64,000 nt of DNA from Hyphomicrobiales bacterium (GTDB lineage Bacteria; Pseudomonadota; Alphaproteobacteria; Rhizobiales; Rhizobiaceae), in the NCBI GenBank assembly GCA_900472675.1, contig UCJA01000010.1, positions 310,001 through 374,000 on the forward strand, read 5' to 3'. A program made the position numbers and the translations under genes. Below are positions 26,635 to 35,063 of this stretch, one piece after another (position 1 is the first letter of the stretch; the number at the start of each line of letters is the position of its first letter). The notes under the pieces are model-generated. The model did no database searches, was not told the origin of the DNA, and was given only the letters and a program-made list of their open reading frames with translations.

Positions 26635-27177
26635 GTGAGTGACTTCGATAGTGCGCCGACCGAAATGCTCGACATGCCGATGGCAAGCGGCGAGATCACG
26701 GAAGAGTATTTCAATCACGTCCGCAAGATCAACGACGTCTTCTACGACCAGATCAAGATCTCCGACCAGAAGGCGGCCTACATCTTCACCTTCATGCTGG
26801 CATTCCTGGTGTCCTCCACAGAGGGACGCGGTGTCTTCACCTGGGCCCGCTATACCGAAGGAACCTGGATTGCGGCGATCCTGTCCGCCCTGCTTGCCCT
26901 TGTTTCGGTGCTGTCGATCCTCGCGGCCATCCTGGTGGTTCTGCCGCGCCATGTGGACAAGTCCACCTCGCTCTTCTGGGGCACCTGGGCGCAGCACCGC
27001 CCGGCCTTCGAACTGGCAGCGCAGCGCAGCGACGTGGATTACCTGTTCCGCGAGTATCTGGAGAATGCCGATGTGCTTTCTTTGATCGCGCGTCAGAAGT
27101 ACAAGTTTGTCGCCTATGCCTTCCGGGGGCTGGTGCTGACCGTGCTTGCCTATGTGCTGCTGCTGATGGCGACCTGA
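26635..27177 (+). CDS. Three-helix membrane protein resembling DUF5706 / Pycsar effector TM family
   Basis: A 180-residue protein starting at GTG 26635 (GGAG ten bases upstream). The N-terminus is cytoplasmic and helical, followed by YFNHVRKINDVFYDQIKISDQKAAYIFTFMLAFLVSS, a DxKA motif leading directly into helix 1 as in the DUF5706 group. Then come helix 2 (WIAAILSALLALVSVLSILAAILVVLPR), a soluble linker with DYLFREYLENADVLSLIARQKYKF, and helix 3 (GLVLTVLAYVLLLMAT) at the extreme C-terminus. This order matches the transmembrane effectors of Pycsar-type anti-phage systems, although chromosomal homologues of unknown role are common. It is divergent from the cyclase operon. Assignment is by pattern; a generic membrane protein remains possible. 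Confidence 0.65.
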   Translation: MSDFDSAPTEMLDMPMASGEITEEYFNHVRKINDVFYDQIKISDQKAAYIFTFMLAFLVSSTEGRGVFTWARYTEGTWIAAILSALLALVSVLSILAAILVVLPRHVDKSTSLFWGTWAQHRPAFELAAQRSDVDYLFREYLENADVLSLIARQKYKFVAYAFRGLVLTVLAYVLLLMAT

Positions 27178-27296
27178 CGATTGCCAGGTTAGGCCGTTGA
27201 TGCCGGCGCGTCTTTTTGCGACAAGGCTCGGACGAACTGCGCGCAGCAGCCAGAGCCCAATGGCACCAGCGCGCGGTGACAGCCAAAGGAGCTTCC

Positions 27297-28400
27297 ATGC
27301 CCAGTCCCCAGCTTTTCACGCCCTTGCGCGTCCGCAATCTCGAGCTCAAGAACCGCATCGTCATCGCGCCGATGTGCCAATACTCGGCCGAAGACGGCTG
27401 CATGACCGACTGGCACCTGATCCATCTCGGCCAGCTTGCGCTGTCCGGTGCAGCGCTGCTGACCATCGAAGCCAGCGCCGTGACGCCCGACGGCCGGATC
27501 ACCTATGGCGACGTCGGCCTCTATGACGACGCCACGGAAAAGGCCATGGGCCGGACGCTCGACGGTATCCGCCGCTGGTCCGACATGCCGATCGCGATCC
27601 AGCTCGGCCATGCCGGCCGCAAGGCTTCGACCGAGCGGCCCTGGCTTGGCGGAAGCCAGATCGCACCCGATCACACAAACGGCTGGCAGACGGTTGCGCC
27701 TTCGGCCGTGGCCTTCAATCCGAAGTACGTGGCGCCGACCGCTCTCGACGAGCAGGGCATGAAGCGCATTCGTGACGCCTTTGCCGAAGCGGCCGTCCGG
27801 TCGGCTCGTCTCGGCATCGATGCGGTGCAGATCCACGCTGCACATGGCTATCTTCTCCACCAGTTCCTGTCGCCGCTGTCGAACCAGCGCACCGACGCCT
27901 ATGGCGGATCGCTCGAGAACCGGATGCGCTTCCCGCTGGAGGTCTTCGATGCGGTACGGCAGGCCTTCCCGTCGGACAAAGCCGTCACGGTCCGAATCTC
28001 CGCGACCGATTGGGTCGAGGGCGGTCTCAATATTGAAGAGACGGTCGCCTTCTGTCAGCGGCTGCAGGAAAAGGGCTGCGATGCGATCCACGTGTCGAGC
28101 GGCGGCCTACACATCGAACAGAAAATCCCGCTGAGCCCGAGCTACCAGGTGCCGCTGGCCCGCGCCGTCAAGGCAGCCGTGACCATTCCAGTCGTTGCGG
28201 TGGGCCTGATCACCGATCCGGTCCAGGCCGAGGCCATCGTGGCGACCGGCGATGCCGACCTCATCGCGCTCGCCCGCACGGTGCTCTACGATCCGCGCTG
28301 GCCCTGGCATGCGGCTGCCGCCCTTGGCGGCCAGGTGGAGGCGGCGCCGCAGTATCTCCGCTGCCAGCCCAGCCAGTTCAAGGACCTGTTCAAGAGCTGA
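27297..28400 (+). CDS. NADH:flavin oxidoreductase / ene-reductase (YqjM-like old yellow enzyme)
   Basis: A 367-residue FMN TIM-barrel enzyme that reduces activated C=C bonds with NAD(P)H. It begins PSPQLFTPLRVRNLELKNRIVIAPMCQYSAEDG, with the Cys found in the thermophilic-like/YqjM class. It also has LGHAGRKAS, the active-site block HAAHGYLLHQFLSPLSNQRTDAYGGSLENRMRF, and a phosphate-binding C-terminus (DLIALARTVLYDPRWPWHAA). ATG 27297 has AAAGGAG 6 bases upstream; the open frame extends further but without support. It is convergent with the following hypothetical gene, with four bases between stops. Confidence 0.95.
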   Translation: MPSPQLFTPLRVRNLELKNRIVIAPMCQYSAEDGCMTDWHLIHLGQLALSGAALLTIEASAVTPDGRITYGDVGLYDDATEKAMGRTLDGIRRWSDMPIAIQLGHAGRKASTERPWLGGSQIAPDHTNGWQTVAPSAVAFNPKYVAPTALDEQGMKRIRDAFAEAAVRSARLGIDAVQIHAAHGYLLHQFLSPLSNQRTDAYGGSLENRMRFPLEVFDAVRQAFPSDKAVTVRISATDWVEGGLNIEETVAFCQRLQEKGCDAIHVSSGGLHIEQKIPLSPSYQVPLARAVKAAVTIPVVAVGLITDPVQAEAIVATGDADLIALARTVLYDPRWPWHAAAALGGQVEAAPQYLRCQPSQFKDLFKS

Positions 28401-28404
28401 AGCT

Positions 28405-28857
28405 CTAGATCTGCACAGGCTTGATGTCGGCCGCCGCGATGTTACCTTCCAGCACGCCTCGCTGAAGGTCGTGGCGGCCGAGTTCGACGGCAATCACTGT
28501 GTAGGCCTTTTCGTCGCGGAACAGGCTTGCATTGCGCGTCGTCACATCTTCGGCCGGCACTGCCTGCGTCTGGGTGAAGTCAAGTTCGCCACCGGCCGCA
28601 ACGATGCGCGCATCTCCGGGCGTGCGGGCCGCCACGACAATCTCGCCGCCTGGCAGTTGGCCGTTCCAACGCGGGTCGTTGGCAGGGGCGGTGGGCACCA
28701 GCCGGTAGACATTCAGCGCCTCGCCGGGTTCGGTGCCGGTGGCGAGCGTTTCTGCATCGGCGATCTGCGCCTGGCTTTCGACTGAGCGGCCGAATGTCGT
28801 CGGGCTGGTGGCGTCGTTGCGCTCGCCGCGTTCGCCGTCCTGTGTTGCATTGGACAT
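28405..28857 (-). CDS. Conserved-looking hypothetical protein
   Basis: A 150-residue soluble protein starting at ATG 28857, with GGAGGG 6 bases upstream. The first ~50 residues are acidic and disordered-looking (DGERGERNDATSP); the rest looks folded, with EIVVAARTPGDARIVAAGGELDFTQ and KAYTVIAVELGRHDLQRGVLEGNIAAADI. There is no signal peptide, membrane helix or known domain. It lies between the convergent ene-reductase and the divergent lactonase gene. Function unknown. Confidence 0.75.
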   Translation of the reverse strand: MSNATQDGERGERNDATSPTTFGRSVESQAQIADAETLATGTEPGEALNVYRLVPTAPANDPRWNGQLPGGEIVVAARTPGDARIVAAGGELDFTQTQAVPAEDVTTRNASLFRDEKAYTVIAVELGRHDLQRGVLEGNIAAADIKPVQI

Positions 28858-28991
28858 GGTGTTCCCTCCTGGCGTCTTGCCTGCCACCCAAACCGGGCAA
28901 TGCGGCGGGAGTTCCGCCTCTTTGCCGGACCACCAGGAAAGGCTAAGGGACAGTCCGGCATTACACGGTGCGGCATGAGGGAGAAAAGCGC

Positions 28992-30053
28992 ATGCTTCTG
29001 TTGGTCGGCAGCTATACGGACTCTCTCCCCCATGTGCAGGCGAAGGGCAAAGGCGTGAGCCTTCTCCATTTCGATCAGACCACCGGTGCGATCTCGCCAC
29101 TTGTGATGTTCGAAGACGTCCGCAATCCGACCTATCTGGCGCTGTCGCGGGATCGGAGCATGCTTTATGCGGTCGAGGAAATGCCGAAAGACGAGGGGGC
29201 CGGCGTGGTTGCCCTGCATCTCGATCTTGCTACCGGCTCCATGTCTCTCGCGGACCGGCTGCCGGCGCATGGCGACTGCCCTTGTCACGTGGCGCTGGAT
29301 GGCGAGGAGCGGCGGCTGTTCGTCTCGAACTATGTCAGCGGTAATCTGGTCGTCTTCGAACTGGACAAGGGCGGCCGACCGACCGGCGCTTTCGCCGATC
29401 TTCAGCGGAGCGGGAAGGGGCCGAACCCTGATCGCCAAGAGGGGCCACATGTGCATCAGGCGGTTCTCACCCCGGACGGAGACCACGTGCTGGTCTGCGA
29501 CCTCGGGACCGACCAGGTGGCGCGCCATCGTCTCGGGGCTGGTCTGATCGACCTCCTGCCGGACACGGTGGCCACCGTCGGCAGTGGCACGCTTCCGCGC
29601 CACCTCGTGTTTTCGCCGAACGGGCAGTACGTCCATGTGGTGCACGAGCAGGCCAACACGGTGACCACTCATGCCTATGGCGATGACGGCCTGTCCCTTG
29701 TCGGGGAAATGTCGATGCTGCCACCGGGTTTTGAGGGTGCGTCCTCGGCCGCCGCCATCCGGATCCACCCAACCGGGCGGTTCCTTTACGCTTCCAACCG
29801 CGGGCATGACAGCATTGCCGCCTTCGAGCTCTCGTCTGAGGAAGACGCGCTCCGCCCGATCGGCATTTTTGCGACGGGTGGCAAGGCACCCCGGGATTTT
29901 GCCATCGATCCGGCAGGACGCTGGTTGGTCGCCGCCAACCAGGACAGCCATACGCTGACGGTCTTCACGACCGATGAGGACACCGGCATGCTGACACCGG
30001 TCGGCGAGCCATTCAAGACCGGCAGCCCGGTCTGCGTTCTCTTTGCCGGTTAG
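28992..30053 (+). CDS. Lactonase family protein (7-bladed beta-propeller, 6-phosphogluconolactonase type)
   Basis: A 353-residue protein with repeated propeller-blade sequence: LLLVGSYTDSLPHVQAKGKG at the start, NPTYLALSRDRSMLYAVEE, HPTGRFLYASNRGHDSIAAFEL and GGKAPRDFAIDPAGRWLVAANQDSHTLTVF, the signature set of the YbhE/PF10282 family. Members hydrolyse sugar lactones such as 6-phosphogluconolactone; this one lacks a signal peptide. ATG 28992 has GAGGGAG at a proper distance, eight codons into the longest frame. Its stop overlaps that of the convergent AKR-Rid fusion gene. Confidence 0.9.
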   Translation: MLLLVGSYTDSLPHVQAKGKGVSLLHFDQTTGAISPLVMFEDVRNPTYLALSRDRSMLYAVEEMPKDEGAGVVALHLDLATGSMSLADRLPAHGDCPCHVALDGEERRLFVSNYVSGNLVVFELDKGGRPTGAFADLQRSGKGPNPDRQEGPHVHQAVLTPDGDHVLVCDLGTDQVARHRLGAGLIDLLPDTVATVGSGTLPRHLVFSPNGQYVHVVHEQANTVTTHAYGDDGLSLVGEMSMLPPGFEGASSAAAIRIHPTGRFLYASNRGHDSIAAFELSSEEDALRPIGIFATGGKAPRDFAIDPAGRWLVAANQDSHTLTVFTTDEDTGMLTPVGEPFKTGSPVCVLFAG

Positions 30054-31516
30054 CCGCAGATCGCTTCCGCCTCGATCTCCACCTCGTAGTCGCCAACCAG
30101 CCGGCCAGCTTCGATGAGTGTATTGGCCGGCAACACGTCGGCGAAGGCGCGGCCATGGGCGCGCGACACCGGCTCCCACTGGTTCGCATCCTTCAGGTAG
30201 ATGCGGGTGCGCACCACATCCGCCATGCTGCCGCCCAGCGCGGAAATGGATGCGGCGATCTTGTCGAGGATATAGGTCGCCTGTGCGCCGGGGTCGCCGG
30301 GCGCAACTGTGCGGTCGCTTCCGTGGGTGGCGGTGGTGCCGGACACGAGGATGCGATCACCGACGCGGACGGCGCGACTGTAGCCGGCGATCGGCTCCCA
30401 GATCGAGCCCGATGAGACCCGCGTCCGGCCCGGACGGCCAGGCACCTGTTCCGGCGTATAGATCGACGGGATGCTGTCGAGGTGATGGCTGAGGTCGCCG
30501 GATGCGGTCAGAAACGGCGGCTTGCGGTATTCGTCACCGCAATCGCCGGGGATCGGGGTGGTCGCCGCAAAGGCCTCGTTGAGCAGGCCGTGGTCCTCGG
30601 CGTCGAGCGCGAAGAAGAACACCTTGAGATTGTCGTCCCGGTGTTCGCTTTCGCCGAGACGCGCGCCGACGATGGTCGCCGCCACGGATTCGTGGCCGAG
30701 CACCCAGCGGCTGGCGACGTTGGAGATCGACACGTTGTGCTTTACGGCAATCTGCTGCGCCGCCGACAGGATGCCCTGGAAGGCCTGCCATCCGCCGGCG
30801 GTATCGATGAAGCGCTTGTACTTGGAGCGGCTCCAGTCGGTAATCTCGGTCGGCTCGGGGCGACCCAGCCATTTCTCCGACAAGAAGCCACCCGACAGCG
30901 TGCCATAGGCGAGCAGCTTCACGTCGCTCTTGCGGCAGAGGTCGGAGAGGGCGCCGGCAGCGCGCCGGTCGACCAGTGAGAAGGACACCTGGTTGGTCGC
31001 GATCCGGATGCCGTCGGCGAGCGCGAGCGCGAGGTGCCCGGCGTCGAAGTTGGTCAGGCCGAGCGCGCCGATCAGGCCCTCGTCGGCCAGCGCCTGCATT
31101 TCGTGCAGCGCGTCCAGCCATGCCGGATGTTCGAAACTCCACCAATGGAACTGCAGGAGGTCGACCTTTTCGACGCCCAGCCGCTGCAGCCGCTCCTCGA
31201 CGCCCCGGCGCACTACGTCGCGCGTCATCGGCCCAGGTTCCGGGCACCATTTCGTGAAGGCGACCGGTCGCGAACCGGCGGGGTAGCGGGATAGCAAGCG
31301 ACCGGTGATGATCTCGGCGGAGCCGTAGTGATCCGCCATGTCGAAGGTGTCGAAGCCCTGGCGCGCATAGGCCTGCAGCGCGTCGGCACCCTTTTCCGGG
31401 TCGATGGTTGAGCCGTCCTTTTCCATGTCTGCCACTTGCCACAGGCCGCAGACGATACGGCTGATCGAAAGCTCCGGTGTCAGCGCGATACGGTCGGGAT
31501 GCTGGGTCATGGTCAA
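30050..31516 (-). CDS. Aldo-keto reductase fused to a C-terminal Rid (YjgF/YER057c) domain
   Basis: A 488-residue two-domain protein. Residues ~1-320 are an aldo-keto reductase with tetrad residues Asp and Tyr in FDMADHYGSAE, Lys in AFTKW and His in LLQFHWWSFEH. Residues ~350-488 are a Rid-type trimer domain (GDRILVSGTTATHG, VVRTRIYLKDANQWE, VEIEAEAIC). At the position of the key Arg of RidA imine deaminases this protein has Asn (PANTLIEAGR), so ordinary RidA activity is unlikely and the domain may belong to another Rid subgroup. It is the last gene of the leftward Liv-type operon, 16 bases after livM, and has a paralogue without the Rid domain at 36171. Likely a cytoplasmic catabolic enzyme for the imported compound. 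Confidence 0.88.
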   Translation of the reverse strand: MTMTQHPDRIALTPELSISRIVCGLWQVADMEKDGSTIDPEKGADALQAYARQGFDTFDMADHYGSAEIITGRLLSRYPAGSRPVAFTKWCPEPGPMTRDVVRRGVEERLQRLGVEKVDLLQFHWWSFEHPAWLDALHEMQALADEGLIGALGLTNFDAGHLALALADGIRIATNQVSFSLVDRRAAGALSDLCRKSDVKLLAYGTLSGGFLSEKWLGRPEPTEITDWSRSKYKRFIDTAGGWQAFQGILSAAQQIAVKHNVSISNVASRWVLGHESVAATIVGARLGESEHRDDNLKVFFFALDAEDHGLLNEAFAATTPIPGDCGDEYRKPPFLTASGDLSHHLDSIPSIYTPEQVPGRPGRTRVSSGSIWEPIAGYSRAVRVGDRILVSGTTATHGSDRTVAPGDPGAQATYILDKIAASISALGGSMADVVRTRIYLKDANQWEPVSRAHGRAFADVLPANTLIEAGRLVGDYEVEIEAEAICG

Positions 31517-31532
31517 GTTTTCCTGTAAAATC

Positions 31533-32492
31533 TCAAGGCTTGTGGCTTTTGCGTGTGGACAGCAGCGACCGGCGCTCGCCGATCAGCCCGCGCGGGCGCA
31601 GCAGAAGGATCAGGCAGAGGCCGACGCCGATCATCACGATCTGCAGGGCCGCGGCCCGCGCCTGCTGTTCCGGAGGCACGCAAGCCGACACGGCAGCGGC
31701 CGAGAGAGCCCAGATGCCCCAGACGAGAATGGCCCCGATGATGGCGCCGCGATTGTTGCCGGAGCCGCCGACGATCAGCATGGCCCAGACCTGGAAGGTC
31801 AGGATCGGCAGGTAGTTGTCCGGCGCGATGAAGCCGATGAAGTGCCCCTGGGCAGCACCGGCGAGCCCCATGATGGCGCCGCCGATGGTGAAGGCCTGGA
31901 GGCGGAAGCGAACCGGCCGCTTGCCCAGCGCCTGGGCTGCAACCTCATCCTCGCGGATCGCCCGCAGCACGCGCCCCCACGGGCTCTTCGCCAGATGCTG
32001 GAGCGCCAGATAAAGCCCCAGCACCAGCCCCGCCATCAGCGCCAGGTTGGCGAGCCCGAAGGCCAGCGGATCCCCGGCAAGGCTGTTGAACGGCCTCGGG
32101 ATAAAGCCGATTCCGAAGGCGCCACCGGTCAGCGGCTGGATGTTGAGGACGCAGAGCTGCACCGAGACCGCGACCCCGAAGGTGGCGATGGCGAGATAAT
32201 CGGCCCGCAGCCGGATGGTCAGCGCTCCCACGAACCAGGCGGCCAGTCCGGCGGCCAGCGCCCCGCCGAGCCAGCCGATGGCGATCGGCAGGTCGAAGCC
32301 GCCCAGCCGGTCCGGTGCGTCGGGCGTGGTGAGAATGGCGGACGCATAGGCGCCGATCGCGACGAAGGCGGCGATGCCGACGTTGAAGAGGCCGGTCTGA
32401 CCCCACTGGATGTTGAGGCCGAGGCACATCACCGCATAGGTCAGCGCCATGGTGAGAAAGAAGGCCGCGTAGGAGATCAGGTCAAGGCTCAT
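31533..32492 (-). CDS. Branched-chain-type ABC transporter permease (LivM family)
   Basis: A 319-residue membrane subunit with about nine helices and the LivM landmarks GLNIQWGQTGLFNVGIAAFVAIGAYASA and the ATPase-contact loop AIREDEVAAQALGKRPVRFRLQAFTIGGAIMGLAGA. ATG 32492 overlaps the LivH stop by four bases (ATGA), which settles the start although the open frame is longer. With LivH, LivF, LivG and LivJ it forms a complete hydrophobic amino-acid/amide-type importer. The substrate is unknown, and the enzymes encoded alongside suggest something other than branched-chain amino acids. Confidence 0.93.
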   Translation of the reverse strand: MSLDLISYAAFFLTMALTYAVMCLGLNIQWGQTGLFNVGIAAFVAIGAYASAILTTPDAPDRLGGFDLPIAIGWLGGALAAGLAAWFVGALTIRLRADYLAIATFGVAVSVQLCVLNIQPLTGGAFGIGFIPRPFNSLAGDPLAFGLANLALMAGLVLGLYLALQHLAKSPWGRVLRAIREDEVAAQALGKRPVRFRLQAFTIGGAIMGLAGAAQGHFIGFIAPDNYLPILTFQVWAMLIVGGSGNNRGAIIGAILVWGIWALSAAAVSACVPPEQQARAAALQIVMIGVGLCLILLLRPRGLIGERRSLLSTRKSHKP

Positions 32493-33400
32493 GCGGGCCT
32501 CCCGAACAGGCCCCGCGGCCGCAGCAGGAGCACCAGCACCAGGATGACGAAGGACACGGCGGAGCGCCATTCCGCACCCACCAGCTGCACGGCTCCGGCT
32601 TCGGACAGGCCGACGATCAGCCCTGCGATCATGGCGCCCGGAACGCTGCCGATGCCACCAAGGATGGCGGCCGAAAACAGCGGCAGCAGCAGGTCATGGC
32701 CAAGATAGGGGCGGATCTGCACGAGCAGCCCGGTCATGGTTCCGGCAATGCAGGCAAGCCCCGCCCCGATGAACCATACGAAACGGATGACGCGGCGCAC
32801 GTCGATGCCGGCGATCCCGGCCAGCGCCGGGTTTTCGCTGACGGCGCGCATGGAGCGACCAATTTCGGTGCGGGTCAGCAGCAGGTGGATAACGACGACC
32901 ACGACAACCGTCACCCCGAGCGACAGGAGCTGGTCCGGCGTGGCGCGCAGGCCGCCACCCAGCCGCACGGCGATCTGCAGCGCCTTGGTGTAATAGGCGG
33001 GTTTCGACGTGAACAGGAATTCGAGCAGGCTGCGCAGCGCAAGCGAGGCGCCGAAGCTCGCCATGACAAGGATGATGACGGCACTGCCGCGCGACCTTAA
33101 GCGGGCAAACAGAACCGCATCGAGCACTAGCGCCAGCAGGCCGGTGAGGAAGATGGCGATGACGAGCGCCAGCGGCAGCGACCAGCCGAAGGAAAACGGC
33201 GCGATAGGCCGGGTCAGGCCCGTCGCCAAGAAGCCGAGGGCTCCACTCACGGCAAGCGCCAGATAGGCTCCCCAGGAGAGGAATTCCCCATGCGCGAAGT
33301 TCGCAAAGCGCAGGATCGAATAGGTGAGGGTGACGCCGATCGCGCCAAGGCCGATCATCGCACCTGCCACCAGCCCATCCATGATGAATTGCGGGTTCAT
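32489..33400 (-). CDS. Branched-chain-type ABC transporter permease (LivH family)
   Basis: A 303-residue permease with about eight helices. Typical motifs are GLGAIGVTLTYSILRFANFAHGEFLSWGAYLAL near the N-terminus and the EAA-equivalent loop IGRSMRAVSENPALAGIAGIDVRRVIRFVWFIGAGLACIAGTM. It is coupled to LivF upstream and LivM downstream by four-base ATGA overlaps. It forms the channel heterodimer with LivM. Confidence 0.94.
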   Translation of the reverse strand: MNPQFIMDGLVAGAMIGLGAIGVTLTYSILRFANFAHGEFLSWGAYLALAVSGALGFLATGLTRPIAPFSFGWSLPLALVIAIFLTGLLALVLDAVLFARLRSRGSAVIILVMASFGASLALRSLLEFLFTSKPAYYTKALQIAVRLGGGLRATPDQLLSLGVTVVVVVVIHLLLTRTEIGRSMRAVSENPALAGIAGIDVRRVIRFVWFIGAGLACIAGTMTGLLVQIRPYLGHDLLLPLFSAAILGGIGSVPGAMIAGLIVGLSEAGAVQLVGAEWRSAVSFVILVLVLLLRPRGLFGRPA

Positions 33401-34167
33401 GGACGCCTTGCCTCCATCGCCTGTCCGGTGCCGAGATAGAGCCTCGCCAGAATGGGATCGTCGAGCAGATCCTGCGCCGCACCTTCGTGGCCGATCCGGC
33501 CCTCGACAAGAATGATGGCACGGCTGGCGATGGCAAGCGCCGCCTTCACATTCTGCTCCACCAGCACCACGGTCACGCCGGCGCGGTTGATCTCGGTGAG
33601 CATGGAAAACACGTCCGCCACGATCTTCGGCGACAGGCCGGCCGACGGTTCGTCGAGGATCAGCACCGGTGGGTCCACCATCAGCGCGCGGGCGATGGCC
33701 AGCATCTGCCGCTGGCCTCCCGACAGGCTCCCGGCCAGGCGCGCCGGCTTCACGGCAAGATCTGGAAACTGCGCATACATGGCGGCGATCCGCTCAGCGC
33801 GCCGGGCCTTCGGCAGGACGGCCGCGGCGATCTGCAGGTTCTCCTGGATCGACAGGGTCGCAAAGATGTTTTCCGTCTGCGGCACGAAGGCCAAGCCCGC
33901 GCCGATCTTGCGATGGGCCGGAAGCGCCGTGATGTCGCGTCCGCCGATCGAGACGGTACCGGCATGGATCGGCACGACGCCTGCGATCGCCTTGACCAGC
34001 GTCGATTTTCCGGCGCCGTTCGGCCCCAGCAGAACCAGAAGCTCGCCTGATGCCACGGACAGATCCACGCCCCGTACGATCGGCAGGTCGGGCTCGTAGC
34101 CGGCGACGAGGCCCCGGGTTTCAAGCGCCGGCGCACCGGCCGCGGGAATGGGTGAGGCTCCGGTCAT
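33397..34167 (-). CDS. Branched-chain-type ABC transporter ATP-binding protein (LivF family)
   Basis: A 256-residue ATPase with Walker A GPNGAGKST, signature LSGGQRQ and Walker B VLILDEPSAGLSP, ending in a LivF-type C-terminus (AAQDLLDDPILARLYLG). The start ATG 34167 overlaps the LivG stop by four bases, so the extra upstream open frame is ignored. It powers the LivHM channel together with LivG. Confidence 0.94.
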   Translation of the reverse strand: MTGASPIPAAGAPALETRGLVAGYEPDLPIVRGVDLSVASGELLVLLGPNGAGKSTLVKAIAGVVPIHAGTVSIGGRDITALPAHRKIGAGLAFVPQTENIFATLSIQENLQIAAAVLPKARRAERIAAMYAQFPDLAVKPARLAGSLSGGQRQMLAIARALMVDPPVLILDEPSAGLSPKIVADVFSMLTEINRAGVTVVLVEQNVKAALAIASRAIILVEGRIGHEGAAQDLLDDPILARLYLGTGQAMEARRP

Positions 34168-34967
34168 GCGGCGCCCCCGAGATAGGCTTCGATCACGGCC
34201 GGATTGGAGGCCACCTGCGCCGGCGTTCCCTCGGCCAGCGGCTGGCCCAGCGCCATCGCCACCACGCGCGTGCAAAGCCGCGAAACCATGTCCATGTTGT
34301 GCTCGATCAGAAGGATCGCCCGGCCTTCCTGGTTAAGCTCGACGACCCGCTCCATGATCGTCTCCAGCAGCGCGGGATTGACGCCTGCCGCCGGTTCGTC
34401 GAGCAGGATGGCGCGGGGATCGGCCATCAGGATGCGGGCGAGTTCCAAAAGCTTGCGCTGGCCGCCCGAAAGAATGCGCGCGGGCTGGTGCTCCAGCGGC
34501 GAGAGCGTCACGAACTCGAGGAGCGCCCGCGCCTTGTCGATCGCCAGTTTCTGCTCGGCACGAACCCGGCCGGGGCGAAGGAAATTCGCGAGCAGGCCCT
34601 CGCCTTGTTGCCCCTGCGCGCCCGTCAGCACGTTTTCGAGCACGGTCATTTCAGGAAACGGCCGCGGAATCTGGAATGTGCGCCCGACGCCGCGGCCGAT
34701 GCGCCGCTCCGGGCTTTCCTGCGAAACCTCGCGCCCGCCGATCCAGATTTCGCCGGAAGTGGGCTTCAGGCTGCCCGCGATGAGGTTGAAGAGCGTCGTT
34801 TTTCCCGCCCCGTTCGGCCCGATCAGGCCGACCATTTCACCGGTCCCCAGCCGCAGCGACATGCCGGCCACGGCACTCACGCCCTGGAACTGCTTCATCA
34901 GATCGCGCGCGTCGATGACGGCGTCGGTGGGGCGCGCTGGAGCGGGATGTGGGTCATAGTCAGGCAT
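34164..34967 (-). CDS. Branched-chain-type ABC transporter ATP-binding protein (LivG family), operon head
   Basis: A 267-residue ATPase with Walker A GPNGAGKTT, signature LSGGQRK and Walker B AILLDEPAAGVNP. The LivG-specific parts are the insert FLRPGRVRAEQ and the C-terminal VASNPAVIEAYLGGAA. The open frame extends a further 306 codons upstream, but that stretch is antisense to the regulator gene. ATG 34967 gives a normal-length protein, although its ribosome site is poor. First gene of the operon livG-livF-livH-livM-AKR/Rid, divergent from the regulator at 35064. Confidence 0.93.
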   Translation of the reverse strand: MPDYDPHPAPARPTDAVIDARDLMKQFQGVSAVAGMSLRLGTGEMVGLIGPNGAGKTTLFNLIAGSLKPTSGEIWIGGREVSQESPERRIGRGVGRTFQIPRPFPEMTVLENVLTGAQGQQGEGLLANFLRPGRVRAEQKLAIDKARALLEFVTLSPLEHQPARILSGGQRKLLELARILMADPRAILLDEPAAGVNPALLETIMERVVELNQEGRAILLIEHNMDMVSRLCTRVVAMALGQPLAEGTPAQVASNPAVIEAYLGGAA

Positions 34968-34998
34968 TGCAGAAGAAGGTCTTGATTTGCGGATTGAT

Positions 34999-35010
34999 GT
35001 TTGATCAAAC
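34999..35010. promoter_or_regulatory. Palindromic operator candidate between livG and the FadR-type regulator
   Basis: GTTTGATCAAAC is a perfect 12-bp palindrome, 32 bases from the livG start and 54 from the regulator start. Its position and A/T-rich arms fit an autoregulating FCD-type GntR protein controlling both divergent operons. Confidence 0.5.
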
Positions 35011-35063
35011 TTCACTGCCTGAGGAAATGCAACCGAAAAACGCCGGATGCGGAGGGAGGCGGA

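Noticed and set aside
31404..32708. 434-codon open frame antisense to the AKR-Rid, livM and livH genes
   Set aside because: Gln/Arg/Asp-rich shadow sequence; the minus-strand genes are coupled by overlaps.
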